Origin: Cucumis sativus
Taxonomy: Eukaryota > Streptophyta > Magnoliopsida > Cucurbitales > Cucurbitaceae
Direction: 5' to 3'
Assembly (NCBI RefSeq): GCF_000004075.3
Contig: NC_026657.2
Span: 930,001-994,000 of the forward strand
Length of the DNA stretch: 64,000 nucleotides
Part shown: piece by piece, positions 13,198-24,784 of the stretch
How the letters are laid out: each line of letters opens with the position of its first letter
Numbering within the stretch: the first letter of the stretch is position 1
Notes under the pieces: model-generated
What the model saw: the letters and a program-made list of their open reading frames with translations, nothing else
The model's database searches: none
What the model was told of the DNA's origin: nothing
Program-made: the position numbers and the translations under genes

Positions 13198-13410
13198 TGG
13201 AATGGAAATTAAATGCGGTAGCTGGGCCCGTAAAAAGTGAGGGGCAGGGTGAAGCCCAAACAAAGTTGAAGCCCGGCCCAATGTTAGGCATTTATTTGTA
13301 AGGAATAAAAGAGAATTGCGCGTGGTCCCAATTGGGGCGGTTATGGAGAATATTTGGAGCAATCACGAGAGCGTTGGACTTTAGCACGCGTAGTGGGACC
13401 CACAACTCCA
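13198..13410. promoter_or_regulatory. GC-rich island with TCP-type binding sites
   Basis: Inside kilobases of AT-rich DNA, this stretch is clearly richer in G and C. It carries CTGGGCCCG (13222-13230), GGCCCA (13275-13280), GTGGTCCC (13322-13329) and the palindrome GTGGGACCCAC (13393-13403). GTGGGNCC and GTGGNCCC are the known class I and class II TCP recognition sequences. No open reading frame of note starts next to it. It could be a distal control element or the promoter of an unrecognised transcript. Confidence 0.35.
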
Positions 13411-13553
13411 CTGGAAACAACTTCTCTTTTCTTCCAAATTTTAATATTTTGCCTAATCAATTAACACTTCTTTTACTTTCTTTGTTTTTCTTTTTGGGTC
13501 TATCCATATATAGATAGGTTGGGTCAAGAACCTCTATAATTATACTTAAATTG

Positions 13554-13556
<3 letters not shown>

Positions 13557-13614
<58 letters not shown>
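13557..13614. repeat. (AT)n microsatellite, about 29 units
   Basis: An uninterrupted run of alternating A and T of about 58 bases. It is likely length-variable between individuals. Confidence 0.97.
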
Positions 13615-13616
<2 letters not shown>

Positions 13617-15269
13617 CTTTTTAAAGTTTGGATGAATATGTATATTTTGTTGGAGTTTTAAAAATAGATTTTTTTTTCCTTTTTTTCTTTTTGGCTTTTA
13701 GGTTCATAAGAATAAAGTCATTTGATTATTGAGTTTTATAAAATTATTTTTTAGTTTTGATTTTCTAAATATAGGTTTAAAAGCATTTTAAATAATTATA
13801 TATATATTTTAAATTAGAATAATAATTTTTAAAATTCATGTTCACTCTATAACTATTTTTAAAAAATTTAAATATCATATAATTGTTTTCAAAACATCAA
13901 ACATAAAATATTTTTAGGCTCTCGTAAACTTATTTTTTAGACGAAAAATGTCAATTTTTAAAATTCAGGGACAAAACTCATATTTTCATAACACTTGGGG
14001 ATTAAAAATATAGTTTTTTTATAAAAAAATCGTCGTACTTTTTAAGTAATCTTGATTAAAATGTTATTTTAACTGGGGCATATTGCATATGTAGACATTT
14101 ATACTCCTATTTTTATATATTGAACTTCCACACATCGGATGTATCGAAATATCGTTATTTTATAATAATTTTAACTTGATATAAAAATAGGTCCAAGTGT
14201 TTGTTTTCGTGACTTAACATTTCTTTGAAGTTAATGTTTTTGTTACTAGTCGAAAATTTATCTATACAAATGGTTTTGGAAGTTAATTTTATTTAAATCT
14301 ATTTAAAAACAAAATTAAATATCTAAAAGTCTATTATTCAGAATGATTGTAATTATAGAAAAAATAAACCATAATTCAATTCATTTATAGTATTTGTATT
14401 TTCAACGTTTAAAGTTAGAAGCTTGATTTTCTCCAATTACATTAAAAAAACACTAACATAATAACATTTTCAATTTATTAAAAAGGTGGACCCTATTGCT
14501 TTTGTATATATATGGTTTGAAAGGGGATAAAATCAAATGAAATCATATATATAAAGTGCTTGCTTTGCTTTGCCTAACTTTAATTAATAGTGATCACATT
14601 GCAACCACACTTAGCAAACCACTTTCTCTTTTTAATGAAAAGCTACTTTCTTTTTAAACTTTGTTTTCTCTTTTAAATTATAGCATCATGGTTTAAGTAA
14701 CATGACAACAACAACTCCCACACTAATTATGTTATTTTATTTAAGAATAGTACAAGAGAAAGAAAAAAAAGAGAATAAGGTTGGTTTAGCATTTTCTTTC
14801 ATTAGTTGACAAATTAGTCAATACATTCAAAAGAAATATACTATACTTGTTATTACTTCATATACGACAAACTCTTTCTTGTTTAGTCGAAAACGTATTG
14901 TCTATATCAATTGAATTATATTCAAAAGTTACTTCTCTTTTGATTTTTTTAAATGTAACTTCACGTCTTTTGTTAACGTCAGTTTTCTTAAATAAAATGC
15001 ATTAACATAAAAGCCTCATCTAACACCAAAATGACTCCAGATAAACAAGGGATTTCATCTTCAAAAAGCATGAGACGAAGCTAATGTACACTTAATTCAT
15101 TGAAAAATCAAATGTAATAAATTTCGTTCTTCAGTGATTTTTTTTCATGGAGCGTACATTTTTTTTTCTATTTTGAAAAAGAACCCACCATAATGATATT
15201 AATCAAATATAACACCATAACCTTAAATTCACATGCCCAACTTTTTTAGGGACATTTTTAAAATAACAT

Positions 15270-15450
15270 TAATTAAAATATTTACAAGTCATAGTAATTT
15301 TTTTTATTCTATAAATGATAGTCAATGATAGACTCTGACTGATGGAATGATATCACTAACTATAAAATATTTGTTATTGATAATATCTGAAATTTTGCTA
15401 TAATTTATAAATATTTGGTCAAATTTGCTATTTTTGACAATTCTTCCATC
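15270..15450. repeat. Dispersed AT-rich palindromic repeat, copy 3
   Basis: It contains 'aaatgatagtcaatgatagactctgactgatgg' palindromes. It ends with 'ttgctataatttataaatatttggtcaaatttgctatttttgacaattctt', which is nearly the same tail as the copy at 10960-11140. This makes it one of the clearest members. Confidence 0.6.
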
Positions 15451-17567
15451 TATCTTTTTCTTCTAAAAAAGTCAAATAACTAAGTCGATGCGCTTGTAAT
15501 TTAAGATCAAATAAATCCATATAAAATTAAGTCAAGAAAACATAAATGTAACTTTACACTTACGAAATTTCAAATTTTTTAGAAATTAAATGTTTGAACT
15601 TTTATAAAAAATGAATTGCTATATTCTAAAAGGACGAGACAAAAGAAATATATATTTTTAGAAAATACATTTGAAATATTAAGAATAATGGGCCATATTA
15701 TTTAAAATTATAATTAATTAGTGGTTAATTAATTTAATTATTTCCAAATCCGACGAAAGAGAATCAAAATCATGGACTCGAATTTGGTTGGTGAGGAATT
15801 AACAAACCAACAAAAGAAGAAAAAAATAAAATAAAAAAAGAGAATATATTAAAGGTCTAATTTATAATGCTCCAAACATTTATTCTCCTAAGTTTGGGTT
15901 CAATTTAGTAAACCAAAATAAGTAATTTTATCCTCAACGATTAAGTTAAGTTTAAATATGATTCATATATTCAGTATTTACCTTTTAATCTTGAATTTAT
16001 TTATACGTATTATAGAGAAAGAAAAAACTCAATTGAGTTAAGGAAAATTTAATAATTTTATTATGGTTTATAAATATTTTTAATTTTCTTTTACTATATT
16101 TGTAAATATAAGAAACAAATAAAGAAAGGAATCTCGACCCTTTGAAAAACCTATGAAAAACAATGTATTTTCCTAATAAAGAAATAAATGCAACGCTAAA
16201 ATAAAGTAAGAAATAAGAGAAATAAAATAATAAAAAAGAAATTGGCGCTAATTTAGGTTCCGTCACGACGACGCCCAGCTTTCCCGCCGCGAACTAGAGA
16301 CCAATCCAACGTTGACAGCAACGCCGCCATAGCCATAAAGGCAAATTTTCTTATTTTCTTATTTTCGCTTTATTCTCTTTTTTCTTCTTGTTAACTTAAT
16401 TTATTTGTTATATTTTTATTTATACTTCATGTCAAAGGTGGTAACAATTTGATCTCTAAATATTGGTATGTAACTCTGTAATTTTGTATTTAAAATTTGG
16501 TAACAGTTTAATTTTTATACTTTTCAATTTATAATAATTAAGTATTTAACGTTAAAAAGTAATCAAAATTAGATATCGATTTACACCTTTTGTAAAATTA
16601 TTGGGTCAAAAAATACATGAATTCTTCTCAAATTATATTAATATCAATAGATAACTCAGTCGTTAAATTATCCTTTTGCATTCTTTAGGGCCAAGCTCAA
16701 GTCTCATTATTGACAATATTTTTACATATTAATTTTAAAACTAACTTATACCGTGAGGATTAAATTGTTACAAACTTTAGAATATAAGTATGGAGTTGAC
16801 TTTTATTAAAAGTGACTATTTTACTAGTTTATCTGTGTCTTTCGTTAATAAAATCTACTATTTTACTAAAGTTGCTCAAAATTAATATTTTATACTTAAA
16901 TTTTTAAAAAGAAAAAATGTTTTTTTTTAAATAATAAACCATTTAAACTCGGTAAAACAAAATAATTAAGATAAAATTTATTACACTTTTAATATAAAAG
17001 TAATATCTCGAAACTAGCCAAATAAATAAAAAATTTAAAGTTATTTCAAAATTTTGGATTATATCTAGACTTTATCTAAATTGCTGTAAATATTTTGTGT
17101 TTGATCATTTAAAAAAAAATATTTGTTTTTGCTTTTTCCAATTTCCTTGAAAAATAGTTGAATTCAATAATACCAAAACAAATTAATAAATAAATAAATA
17201 CAACTTAGTTTTGGAAGTTTGATAAAGACTCTACTAAAAATAAATAAAAAAATTAAGATAAAAGAAGACTGAACAAAATTCCCTGTTCTCTCTGTCTCTC
17301 TCTTCTAAGCTTGCACATGGACAGTGAAAACAAGTAGAAAAATGGCGGATTGGTGAAGTCAAAAACCAAATCCCACAAGCAACTATATGCTTTCTTTCTA
17401 CCACTTCAATCCTTCCATTGTTTATCCATTTCATCATTTCCACTCTGAAATTCCTCTCCATTATTCCTTTCTTCCTCTTCCTCTTCTTCTTCTTCTTCCC
17501 AATTTTCCTTTTCACTTCCATTTCAAAACCATTCTCTCTCTCTCTCTAGAATTCTTTCAGTCCTCTA

Positions 17568-20500
17568 ATGGCGACTCTTGGGGATATTGGGGTTTCAGCA
17601 TTAATCAATATCATTACTGCCTTTGTTTTCCTTCTTGCTTTTGCTATTTTGAGAATTCAGCCCATCAACGATAGAGTTTATTTTCCTAAATGGTATATCA
17701 ATGGCGGACGAAATAGTCCTCGTAGTTCCAGAAACTTTGTTGGGAAATATGTTAATCTCAACATTTGCACTTATCTCACTTTTTTGAACTGGATGCCTGC
17801 GGCTTTGAAGATGAGCGAGACGGAAATTATTTCTCATGCTGGGTTTGATTCAGCTGTTTTTCTCAGAATTTACACTCTCGGGTTTGTTCATATCCTTTTT
17901 GTTGACTTCTTGTTTAATTTTTCTGATTCTCCTGAAACGATGATGGTTTATGATTTACAATCTTCTTTCTCTGTTTTTCATGTTGGGTTGATTTTGATTT
18001 TGAGCACCTTTATTATTTTTTTTTGCTGTGTTAATCTTTACTGTTTGGGTATTTAGGGCATTCGTATGATTTTATTTGCTGTTTATGGTTTCTCCTCTGT
18101 TTCATAATGATTTTGGTTTGTGTATTTGGAGATTTGTCTATTGTGTTCTTCATCTTTGTAAAGAGATTTTTGGTGTTTGATTTTGGGAAAGGAAACAGAG
18201 TTTTAGAACCTATGTTTTTTTCTTTGGCAGAATTATAATTTGGTGACTTTGTTTTTTAAAATTGTACTTTCTTGTCTTATTTTTCGTATATTCTCATCAG
18301 TGACCTGTATTTTAATTGTATATAGAAAAAAAAAAAGATATCAATGAGTACAGTAACATTTTCATTGAAAAAGTCGGTGTAAAAAAAGTATAAACAGATC
18401 TATTTTGAAAATAATTTCTGAAACAAAACTGGAAAAACGTTAGTATAAAATGATTATCATAGGATATATTTTTTTTTTTATGTTAGTTTTATGATTACTC
18501 GTAAGGAATAAATAACAATTTATAATGTATTTTTTCCTCCTTATGCTTATTGGCAGGTTGAAGATATTCTTCCCAATAACCATTGTTGCACTACTTGTTC
18601 TCATACCAGTCAATGTGTCTAGTGGGACACTATTCTTCTTAAAGAAGGAATTGGTTGTAAGCGACATCGATAAGCTATCGATATCGAACGTTTCTCCTCG
18701 ATCCATAAGGTAGGTGTTCTTGTCTACATGAAAGAGGAAAAAGTGCACTTTACTATTTATTTTTGTGTTCGAATATGCTCAAATATGTGTGTTTATGTCA
18801 CATTATTGAGAGGGTGAAGTGATATTTGTTTTATCACTTATTCTCAATACTTCTCTTCTCTACATGTTTGATCTCATATTATGACTTGCTGGGAAAAGTC
18901 ACACTAACATTTGAGTTTCAGGTTTTTTGCTCATATAGGATTGGAGTACTTGTTCACCATATGGATTTGTTACTTGCTTTACAAAGAATACAACAATGTA
19001 GCACAAATGAGATTGAATTTCTTGGCATCGCAGCGCAGACGTGCCGAACAGTTTACTGTAAGTGAAGAATTTACTGCTTAATAGTCATCTTTCCAGGAAT
19101 GATTTTACAATGCGATTTTCGGTGAGAAAAATTCTTGCACTGATTGCTTAATGTTTTTTCTTTCTGTCAGGTGTTGGTTAGAAATGTACCACATTCATCT
19201 GGCCGCTCGACCTCGGATTCGGTTGATCAATTCTTTCATAAAAATCATCCCGAACATTATCTTTCTCATCAGGTAATAATATTACTATATAAAAATATAT
19301 TCAAAGAAAATTGGGCATGATTCATAGCTCGCCCATACTACCAGGGGACCTTTTATTTAGCTGGTGTTTGTTCTTTAATATCATTTCTTGTTTTTAGGCT
19401 GTATACAATGCCAACAAGTTTGCTAAACTAGCAAAAAAGAGAGCAAGGCTCCAGAATTGGTTGGACTATTATCTACTTAAGTTTGAAAGGCATCCAGATA
19501 AGAGACCGACTACGAAGGTATCCATCCGACTTCCCGAGCACTTGAATTCGACTATTTAGTATAAGTCAGTCAGTCACATAGGCTGCAAACCCATTGGTTT
19601 ATCGTTATGGTTAGATATTAAACCAATTGAACTGTTTCTTTCAGACAGGATGTTTTGGAATATGTGGTAGAAGAGTTGATGCTATCGAATACTACAAACA
19701 ACAAATGAAGGATCTCGACGCCAGAGTAAGTCATCAAACCAGATTCAATAGTTCTCCAGATTTAATGAATTGTTACTGATGTATTTTTGAACCCTCATGT
19801 GTACAGATGGGATTGGAGAGACAGAAAATTATCAAAGATCCTAAAGCAATATTACCAGTTGCTTTCGTTTCATTTGATTCTCGTTGGGGTGCTGCGGTTT
19901 GTGCACAGACGCAGCAGAGCAAGAATCCCACATTATGGCTCACAAATTGGGCTCCAGAACCTCATGATGTTTATTGGCAGAACCTTGCTATACCATTTGT
20001 TTCCTTAAGCATTAGAAAACTAGTTATATCATTATTGGTTTTTGCTCTAGTGTTCTTCTACATGATACCGATTGCTTTTGTACAATCGCTAGCCAATTTG
20101 GAAGGTCTCGAACGAGTCGCACCTTTCCTAAGGCCCGTGATAGAATTGTAAGTCAACGTACATTGTTCCCTCTGTATCTACACTCCATCTTTTTCGTACT
20201 TATAGTTTGATTGCGATCCATTTGAATGCCTCCTTATGATGAATCTTCAAAGACTGATCTTTTTAAGCATTGTTTTATGCTATACAGGAAGTTCATCAAG
20301 TCATTTTTACAAGGTTTTCTCCCGGGTTTGGCTCTCAAAATCTTTTTATATATACTTCCATCAGTTCTCATGGTCATGTCAAAAATTGAGGGGCACGTAG
20401 CAGTTTCTGCCCTTGAAAGAAGAGCTGCGGCGAAATACTATTATTTTATGCTTGTAAATGTGTTCTTGGGAAGTATTGTGACTGGTACAGCTTTTGAGCA

Positions 20501-22157
20501 ACTGGATTCCTTCATTCACCAATCTCCTACTCAGTAATGCCTCACATCCTTTCAATTATATGACATTTTCCATATCACTAATATTGTATATGGACTAATG
20601 ATCAAACTTCAAATGGCCCTTCAACCTGATTGCAGAATTCCTCGGACGATTGGAGTTTCCATACCGATGAAGGCCACTTTCTTCATTACATACATAATGG
20701 TCGATGGGTGGGCTGGAATAGCAAGCGAAATTCTTCGATTAAAACCACTGGTCATCTTTCATCTCAAGAATCTCTTTATGGTGAAAACCGAAAGAGATAG
20801 AGCAAAGGCAATGGATCCAGGAAGTGTGGAATTTCCTGAAACTTTACCGAGCTTACAATTGTACTTTCTACTGGGAATTGTCTACTCTGTGGTCACCCCC
20901 ATTCTTCTCCCATTTATACTCGTCTTCTTCGCATTTGCCTACTTGGTTTACCGACATCAGGTTTGTCGCCCTACATTCTGATTATCTGACTACATTTCTG
21001 ATTACCGACATCAGTATGTATTGTTTTTCTGATTATCAGAAGGAACACAGTTAGCGTTCAAAGATTTATTTGATCCTGTGATTTTTTACGTCTTACTGAA
21101 TCATGGGTTGTAAATGTGGAATATTTGTGCAGATCATCAATGTATATAATCAGCATTATGAGAGTGTTGGTGCCTTTTGGCCCCATGTTCATAGCCGCAT
21201 CATAGCAAGCTTGTTGATATCTCAACTACTGTTATTGGGTTTGCTCAGTACAAAAAAAGCTGCCAATTCTACCCCGTTGCTCGTTGCCTTACCAATATTG
21301 ACTTTATTCTTCCACAAGTACTGCAAGAACCGATTCGAACCTGCATTTCGTAAATATCCTCTCGAGGTAAAATCTTAGTACTTCAAGTCTAGTTGTTGAA
21401 AAGAATCTTCACCAACATGTAATCTGATATTTTGATGCATTTCTTCATGACTTGCTGATACACGCACATAAAGTCAAGTGTAAAGGAATAATTATAGCAA
21501 TTTCTCAAGTGTAATTTTAACAACCTTCACGGGGTGTTTAGGAGTTCCTAAGTCGGGAGTTGTTTAGTCTAGAGTTAGGAAACGTTAGAGAGAGAGAAAG
21601 ATTGGATAGAAAAATGTGCAAAGTTCTTCTGTGACCACTTTTGAAGTCGGTAGAGTTGACTTGATTAACACCGACTTGTAAAATCGGTGGGTCAAACACT
21701 CCTTTAAAAGTTTTACGCAAATTGAATGTTTGAAGATACGACAGTAACAAACACTATAATTCTAAGTGAACTTTTATGGTATTCCTCGGAGTCTTACTTT
21801 CTACCGTTTCTTGTTCTCTAGGAAGCAATGGCCAAAGATACACTGGAGCGAAGCACGGAACCCGACCTCAACGTAAAAGCCTTCTTAGCCGATGCTTACT
21901 TGCATCCAATTTTCAGATCTTTTGAGGAAGAAGAATTATCAGAGGTTAAAGTTGAGAAACAAAAGTCTCCAGTACATGATGATAGCTCTGTGAGTGAACT
22001 CAGTTCTCCTTCCCCACCACACATAGTTGATGAACATCATCATTCTCATCCTCAGTCCCCACCCCATTATATATATCATCCTCAATCCCCTCCTCATTTT
22101 GTATATCCTTCATATCCTCCACATCAATATGCCTATAGTTATGATCCTGAGCATTAG
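17568..22157 (+). CDS. OSCA1.4: OSCA1.4-like hyperosmolality-gated calcium-permeable channel (CSC1/DUF221 family)
   Basis: Eleven exons: 17568-17881, 18557-18709, 18922-19057, 19171-19272, 19398-19517, 19645-19725, 19807-20147, 20288-20533, 20636-20960, 21133-21366 and 21822-22157. All have GT-AG junctions and the total is 795 residues. The protein starts MATLGDIGVSALINI and follows Arabidopsis At1g32090 (OSCA1.4) closely, including LRIQPINDRVYFPKWY, VNVSSGTLFFLKKELVVSDI, VDQFFHKNHPEHYL, VSFDSRWGAAVCAQTQQSKN, IPMKATFFITYIMVDGWAG and VYRHQIINVYNQ. Family members are plasma-membrane dimers with eleven helices per subunit that open on osmotic or mechanical stress. The large second loop holding the RNA-recognition-like fold is intact. 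The C-terminal tail is rich in His, Pro and Tyr, with a repeated PQSPPH unit. A CT-rich leader precedes the ATG. Confidence 0.95.
21531..21702. mobile_element. Possible MITE in the last OSCA intron
   Basis: The segment begins GGGGTGTTTAGGAG and ends with GGTCAAACACTCC, which reads GGAGTGTTTGACC in the other direction, so its ends are imperfect inverted repeats. It is absent from the coding sequence and lies in intron 10. No clear target duplication was found, so this is a weak call. Confidence 0.3.
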
Positions 22158-23459
22158 AACAATTTAAATCAAACAATGTAGGAATTGACCCCCCCAAGCT
22201 GATAGGTTTTTTAACCAAACTTTGTGTTTTATCTTTCATTAATTGTAATTATCTCATTCTCAATGAAAAATGTTCTCAAGTTTCATTCTGTTTTTTGATT
22301 GATGAGATTGGCTACGTTCTGTTTTATCTCACTTAGGCAATGCCCAAAGTTTCATTCTGTTTTACCTTTCGTTAATTGTATTGAGTCGTTTGATATAACA
22401 ATAACCTTTAAATTTAATGATTTGATATATATGTGTGTGTATATATACAAGGGAAAAAAAACATATTTTTAGATTTATGCTTTAATTTTTAATTTTTTAG
22501 AAATTCACACCATCAAAATTATCTTTGTTAACATAATTTTAGATTAATTTTGAAGTTTGTCTTTTTTATTAGTTAAAGTTAATAATGAAATATTAGTTCT
22601 CACAAGTTGAAATTTGAATGTGTTGTATGATTCTCTCAAATCAATTGTGTATTTTTTTTAGTACTCAAAATTAGTTGCATAATTAATATCTAAAAAACTA
22701 CCAACACTTATTGTTAATCTTATTATTAGTAATTAATTTAAATTATAATTAAACATAAAAGTAAAAAGAAGAAAAAAAAATACAAATACTATAATTAGGG
22801 CCCCTTTATTTTGCTCATGTAATTTACATTATTCTTAGTATCATATTTTTCAATAATAATAGTATTACGCTAAATTTAATTGACCTAATTTCACATTTAT
22901 ACAAACATTTGTTGTGTTTAAATAGTCATACATAATAAAACTTTACATGAACTTTTAATAAATAAGTCACATTTGCGACTTCTTTTCAAACAAGTGCAAG
23001 TAGTCAAAACCCGTGCTTATAAATTGAAAAAAAAAAAGTTAAAACATCTTTACTTTTAAATGATTTCACACAATTTAAACTTAGGTCACTGTTTGGTTCT
23101 AATGTAAGAAGGAACACATCTCAAAGAAATAAAAAAACTGAGGAAGAAGGGATAAGGAATTCATTTAAAACTGATAGCAAAATAGATATCTCACATCTTC
23201 TAAGTTAAAAAAACAAACATGTTTTCAAAAAATTGAGCGAAACTGTTGTTGGCTCGTAAGCATTCCATGTTTAATAAAATACCGTGTGCATGAAAGAAAC
23301 ATGATATGTCATCCGTCTCGTGTGAACAGAAAATCCATTTTACTTCAAACACTAATGATGCTTATTTATAAGTCAATCTCACTTCTAATGAAATATTATG
23401 ATCTAAATAAACCAATCACAAGAAACCAAGGGGAGGAGTTGATAGCACATAAATATAGC
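22158..23459. other. Intergenic DNA between OSCA1.4 and the peptide gene
   Basis: It holds the OSCA 3' end, then AT-rich sequence with a (GT/AT) run near 22430. A TATTTATA box at about 23363-23370 lies roughly 90 bases before the peptide gene's ATG and could be its core promoter. No other gene was recognised. Confidence 0.45.
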
Positions 23460-23699
23460 ATGACAACATCCACACTTACCTCGGTTGTTCTTCGATATTT
23501 ATTCTTTGGTGTAATGATGTTTACTATAATAACAACAATATCCGTAACCAATGCACCTTCAACTTATGGCAACTATGAATATCAAGTGAAGGGAGATGAT
23601 GGTCATTTGAAGGACGATTCGGAAATTGTGACAGACTACGTCGACTGGAGTCCGAACCCAATATTTGGGGGAGGAAGAGCAGGCCTCATTCCCCATTAA
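23460..23699 (+). CDS. Secreted peptide precursor, CIF-like (Casparian strip integrity factor family)
   Basis: A single-exon gene for about 79 residues. The chosen ATG (A at -3) starts MTTSTLTSVVLRYLFF, a typical signal peptide with a hydrophobic core at about residues 8-28 and likely cleavage after SVTNA. A short acidic spacer follows, then a C-terminal block of exactly 21 residues. That block has DY at positions 1-2, SPNP at 6-9 and LIPH at 18-21. Arabidopsis CIF1 and CIF2 are also 21 residues, start DY (tyrosine sulphated by TPST), have SPxP at 6-9 and end LIPN. They bind the receptors SGN3/GSO1 and GSO2 in barrier formation, and other members act in embryo cuticle and pollen wall. The middle differs: CIF1/2 have PPFK, here it is Gly-rich. 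In-frame ATGs at 23301 and 23388 would give longer starts without a good signal peptide. Confidence 0.6.
   Translation: MTTSTLTSVVLRYLFFGVMMFTIITTISVTNAPSTYGNYEYQVKGDDGHLKDDSEIVTDYVDWSPNPIFGGGRAGLIPH
23634..23696 (+). other. Predicted mature sulphated 21-residue peptide
   Basis: The final 63 coding bases before the stop encode the Asp-Tyr-initiated block. By analogy with CIF peptides it would be released by a subtilase cleaving just before the Asp, with sulphation of the Tyr. The processing is inference. Confidence 0.5.
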
Positions 23700-24346
23700 G
23701 TACTACTTGTTTGTATGGAAGGGTTAGTTTCCCCTATAGAAATTAGTACTACACTATCCTATATATGGTTTCACTGTATTTTCCCTTCACAATCTACACT
23801 CCCACGTAGTCATAATATTATGAACCAAAGTTCTACAAAAGCTTGTAATATGCTTTCAAACCCTTTTGTCATGTAAGTTGTGTAAGAAAAGTTATAAAAT
23901 CTATAAGCTTTCTATAGCTAAAATAAAATTTTATTGTTTGTATATGCTATTTTAGTCCTTAAATTGTCCATTAATTCAAATAATGTCATCTCAACTTAAA
24001 TGCTAGAAAAGAACAAAAATACGAAGTATGCAAGTTGAAGCAAACTTCAGTTATAAATATGCTTTCGTTCAAACACACATCATCACAAGATGTGTTACGG
24101 ACGCTCACTTCTTTAGACTAACCGTATAAAGAATCAGATCAGTGAGCAGGTTGGTATGTGGTGGATGATATCAAGAAATCTTTGAACACATTGGCTCTTT
24201 TCTTATTTTCCTCTCCTTTCTTCATAGTTTGGATCATTGGCTATTCGTTCTATACAAGTATTGTTCTGCAAACTTCTCCAAGTACTTTGATCCTTGTTAC
24301 GAATGAAAACCGTGTTCAATTCTGAAGCATTGCGAAACGCTCTCAC

Positions 24347-24784
24347 CTGAAATTAAATATTTATGATCATTATTAAAACAACCAGTAGGCTTTGTTCCTC
24401 TCTATACACCTTGCACAGTTGCACTAGATAGTGGTTCGTTTAATATACCGTTATTGTTCTCACTAGGCCAATCATTCCAAAAAACATATTAAGCTGCATA
24501 AGTCACACACCTCATTCTAACTTCCAATTAGCATTGACATTTAACACCTAACAACAAACCACTAACTGACGAAAAACAGAAACTGATGAGTAAGATTAAA
24601 TTTAAGGGGCAATTGCAAATATACCAAATACCAACTATGCCTAAAGTACTAGTCGATGTAGCACAATACAAGATAATTAGTAGATGTAGAAATATTGACA
24701 AACAGATAGAGGCATCATCACACATCTTAGACATGCCAATAAAAAATTCTGGAACACCACAACATTTTTTTGGTTGGTACTTAC
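24347..24784 (-). other. Possible terminal intron of LTV1, at the stop codon
   Basis: A donor AT|GTAAGT at 24785/24784 and an acceptor TTTCAG at 24347, followed by GTGAGAG, bound a plausible 438-base intron. Splicing would make ATG TGA and reading through the donor gives ATG TAA, so the protein end is the same either way. Confidence 0.45.

Larger units (their letters stand above)
10571..17259. other. 6.7-kb gene-poor interval
   Basis: No gene with a recognisable product is visible. The interval is AT-rich and packed with degenerate dispersed repeats (separate entries). It also holds a long (AT)n microsatellite at 13557 and one GC-richer island around 13200-13410. Short open frames near 10925, 11337, 13168, 13332 and 15997 are low-complexity and were not called. 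Confidence 0.6.

Noticed and set aside
13168-13517. Possible small genes around the GC island
   Set aside because: Both short frames lack a family match, and codon use follows the GC island; treated as regulatory or noncoding DNA.
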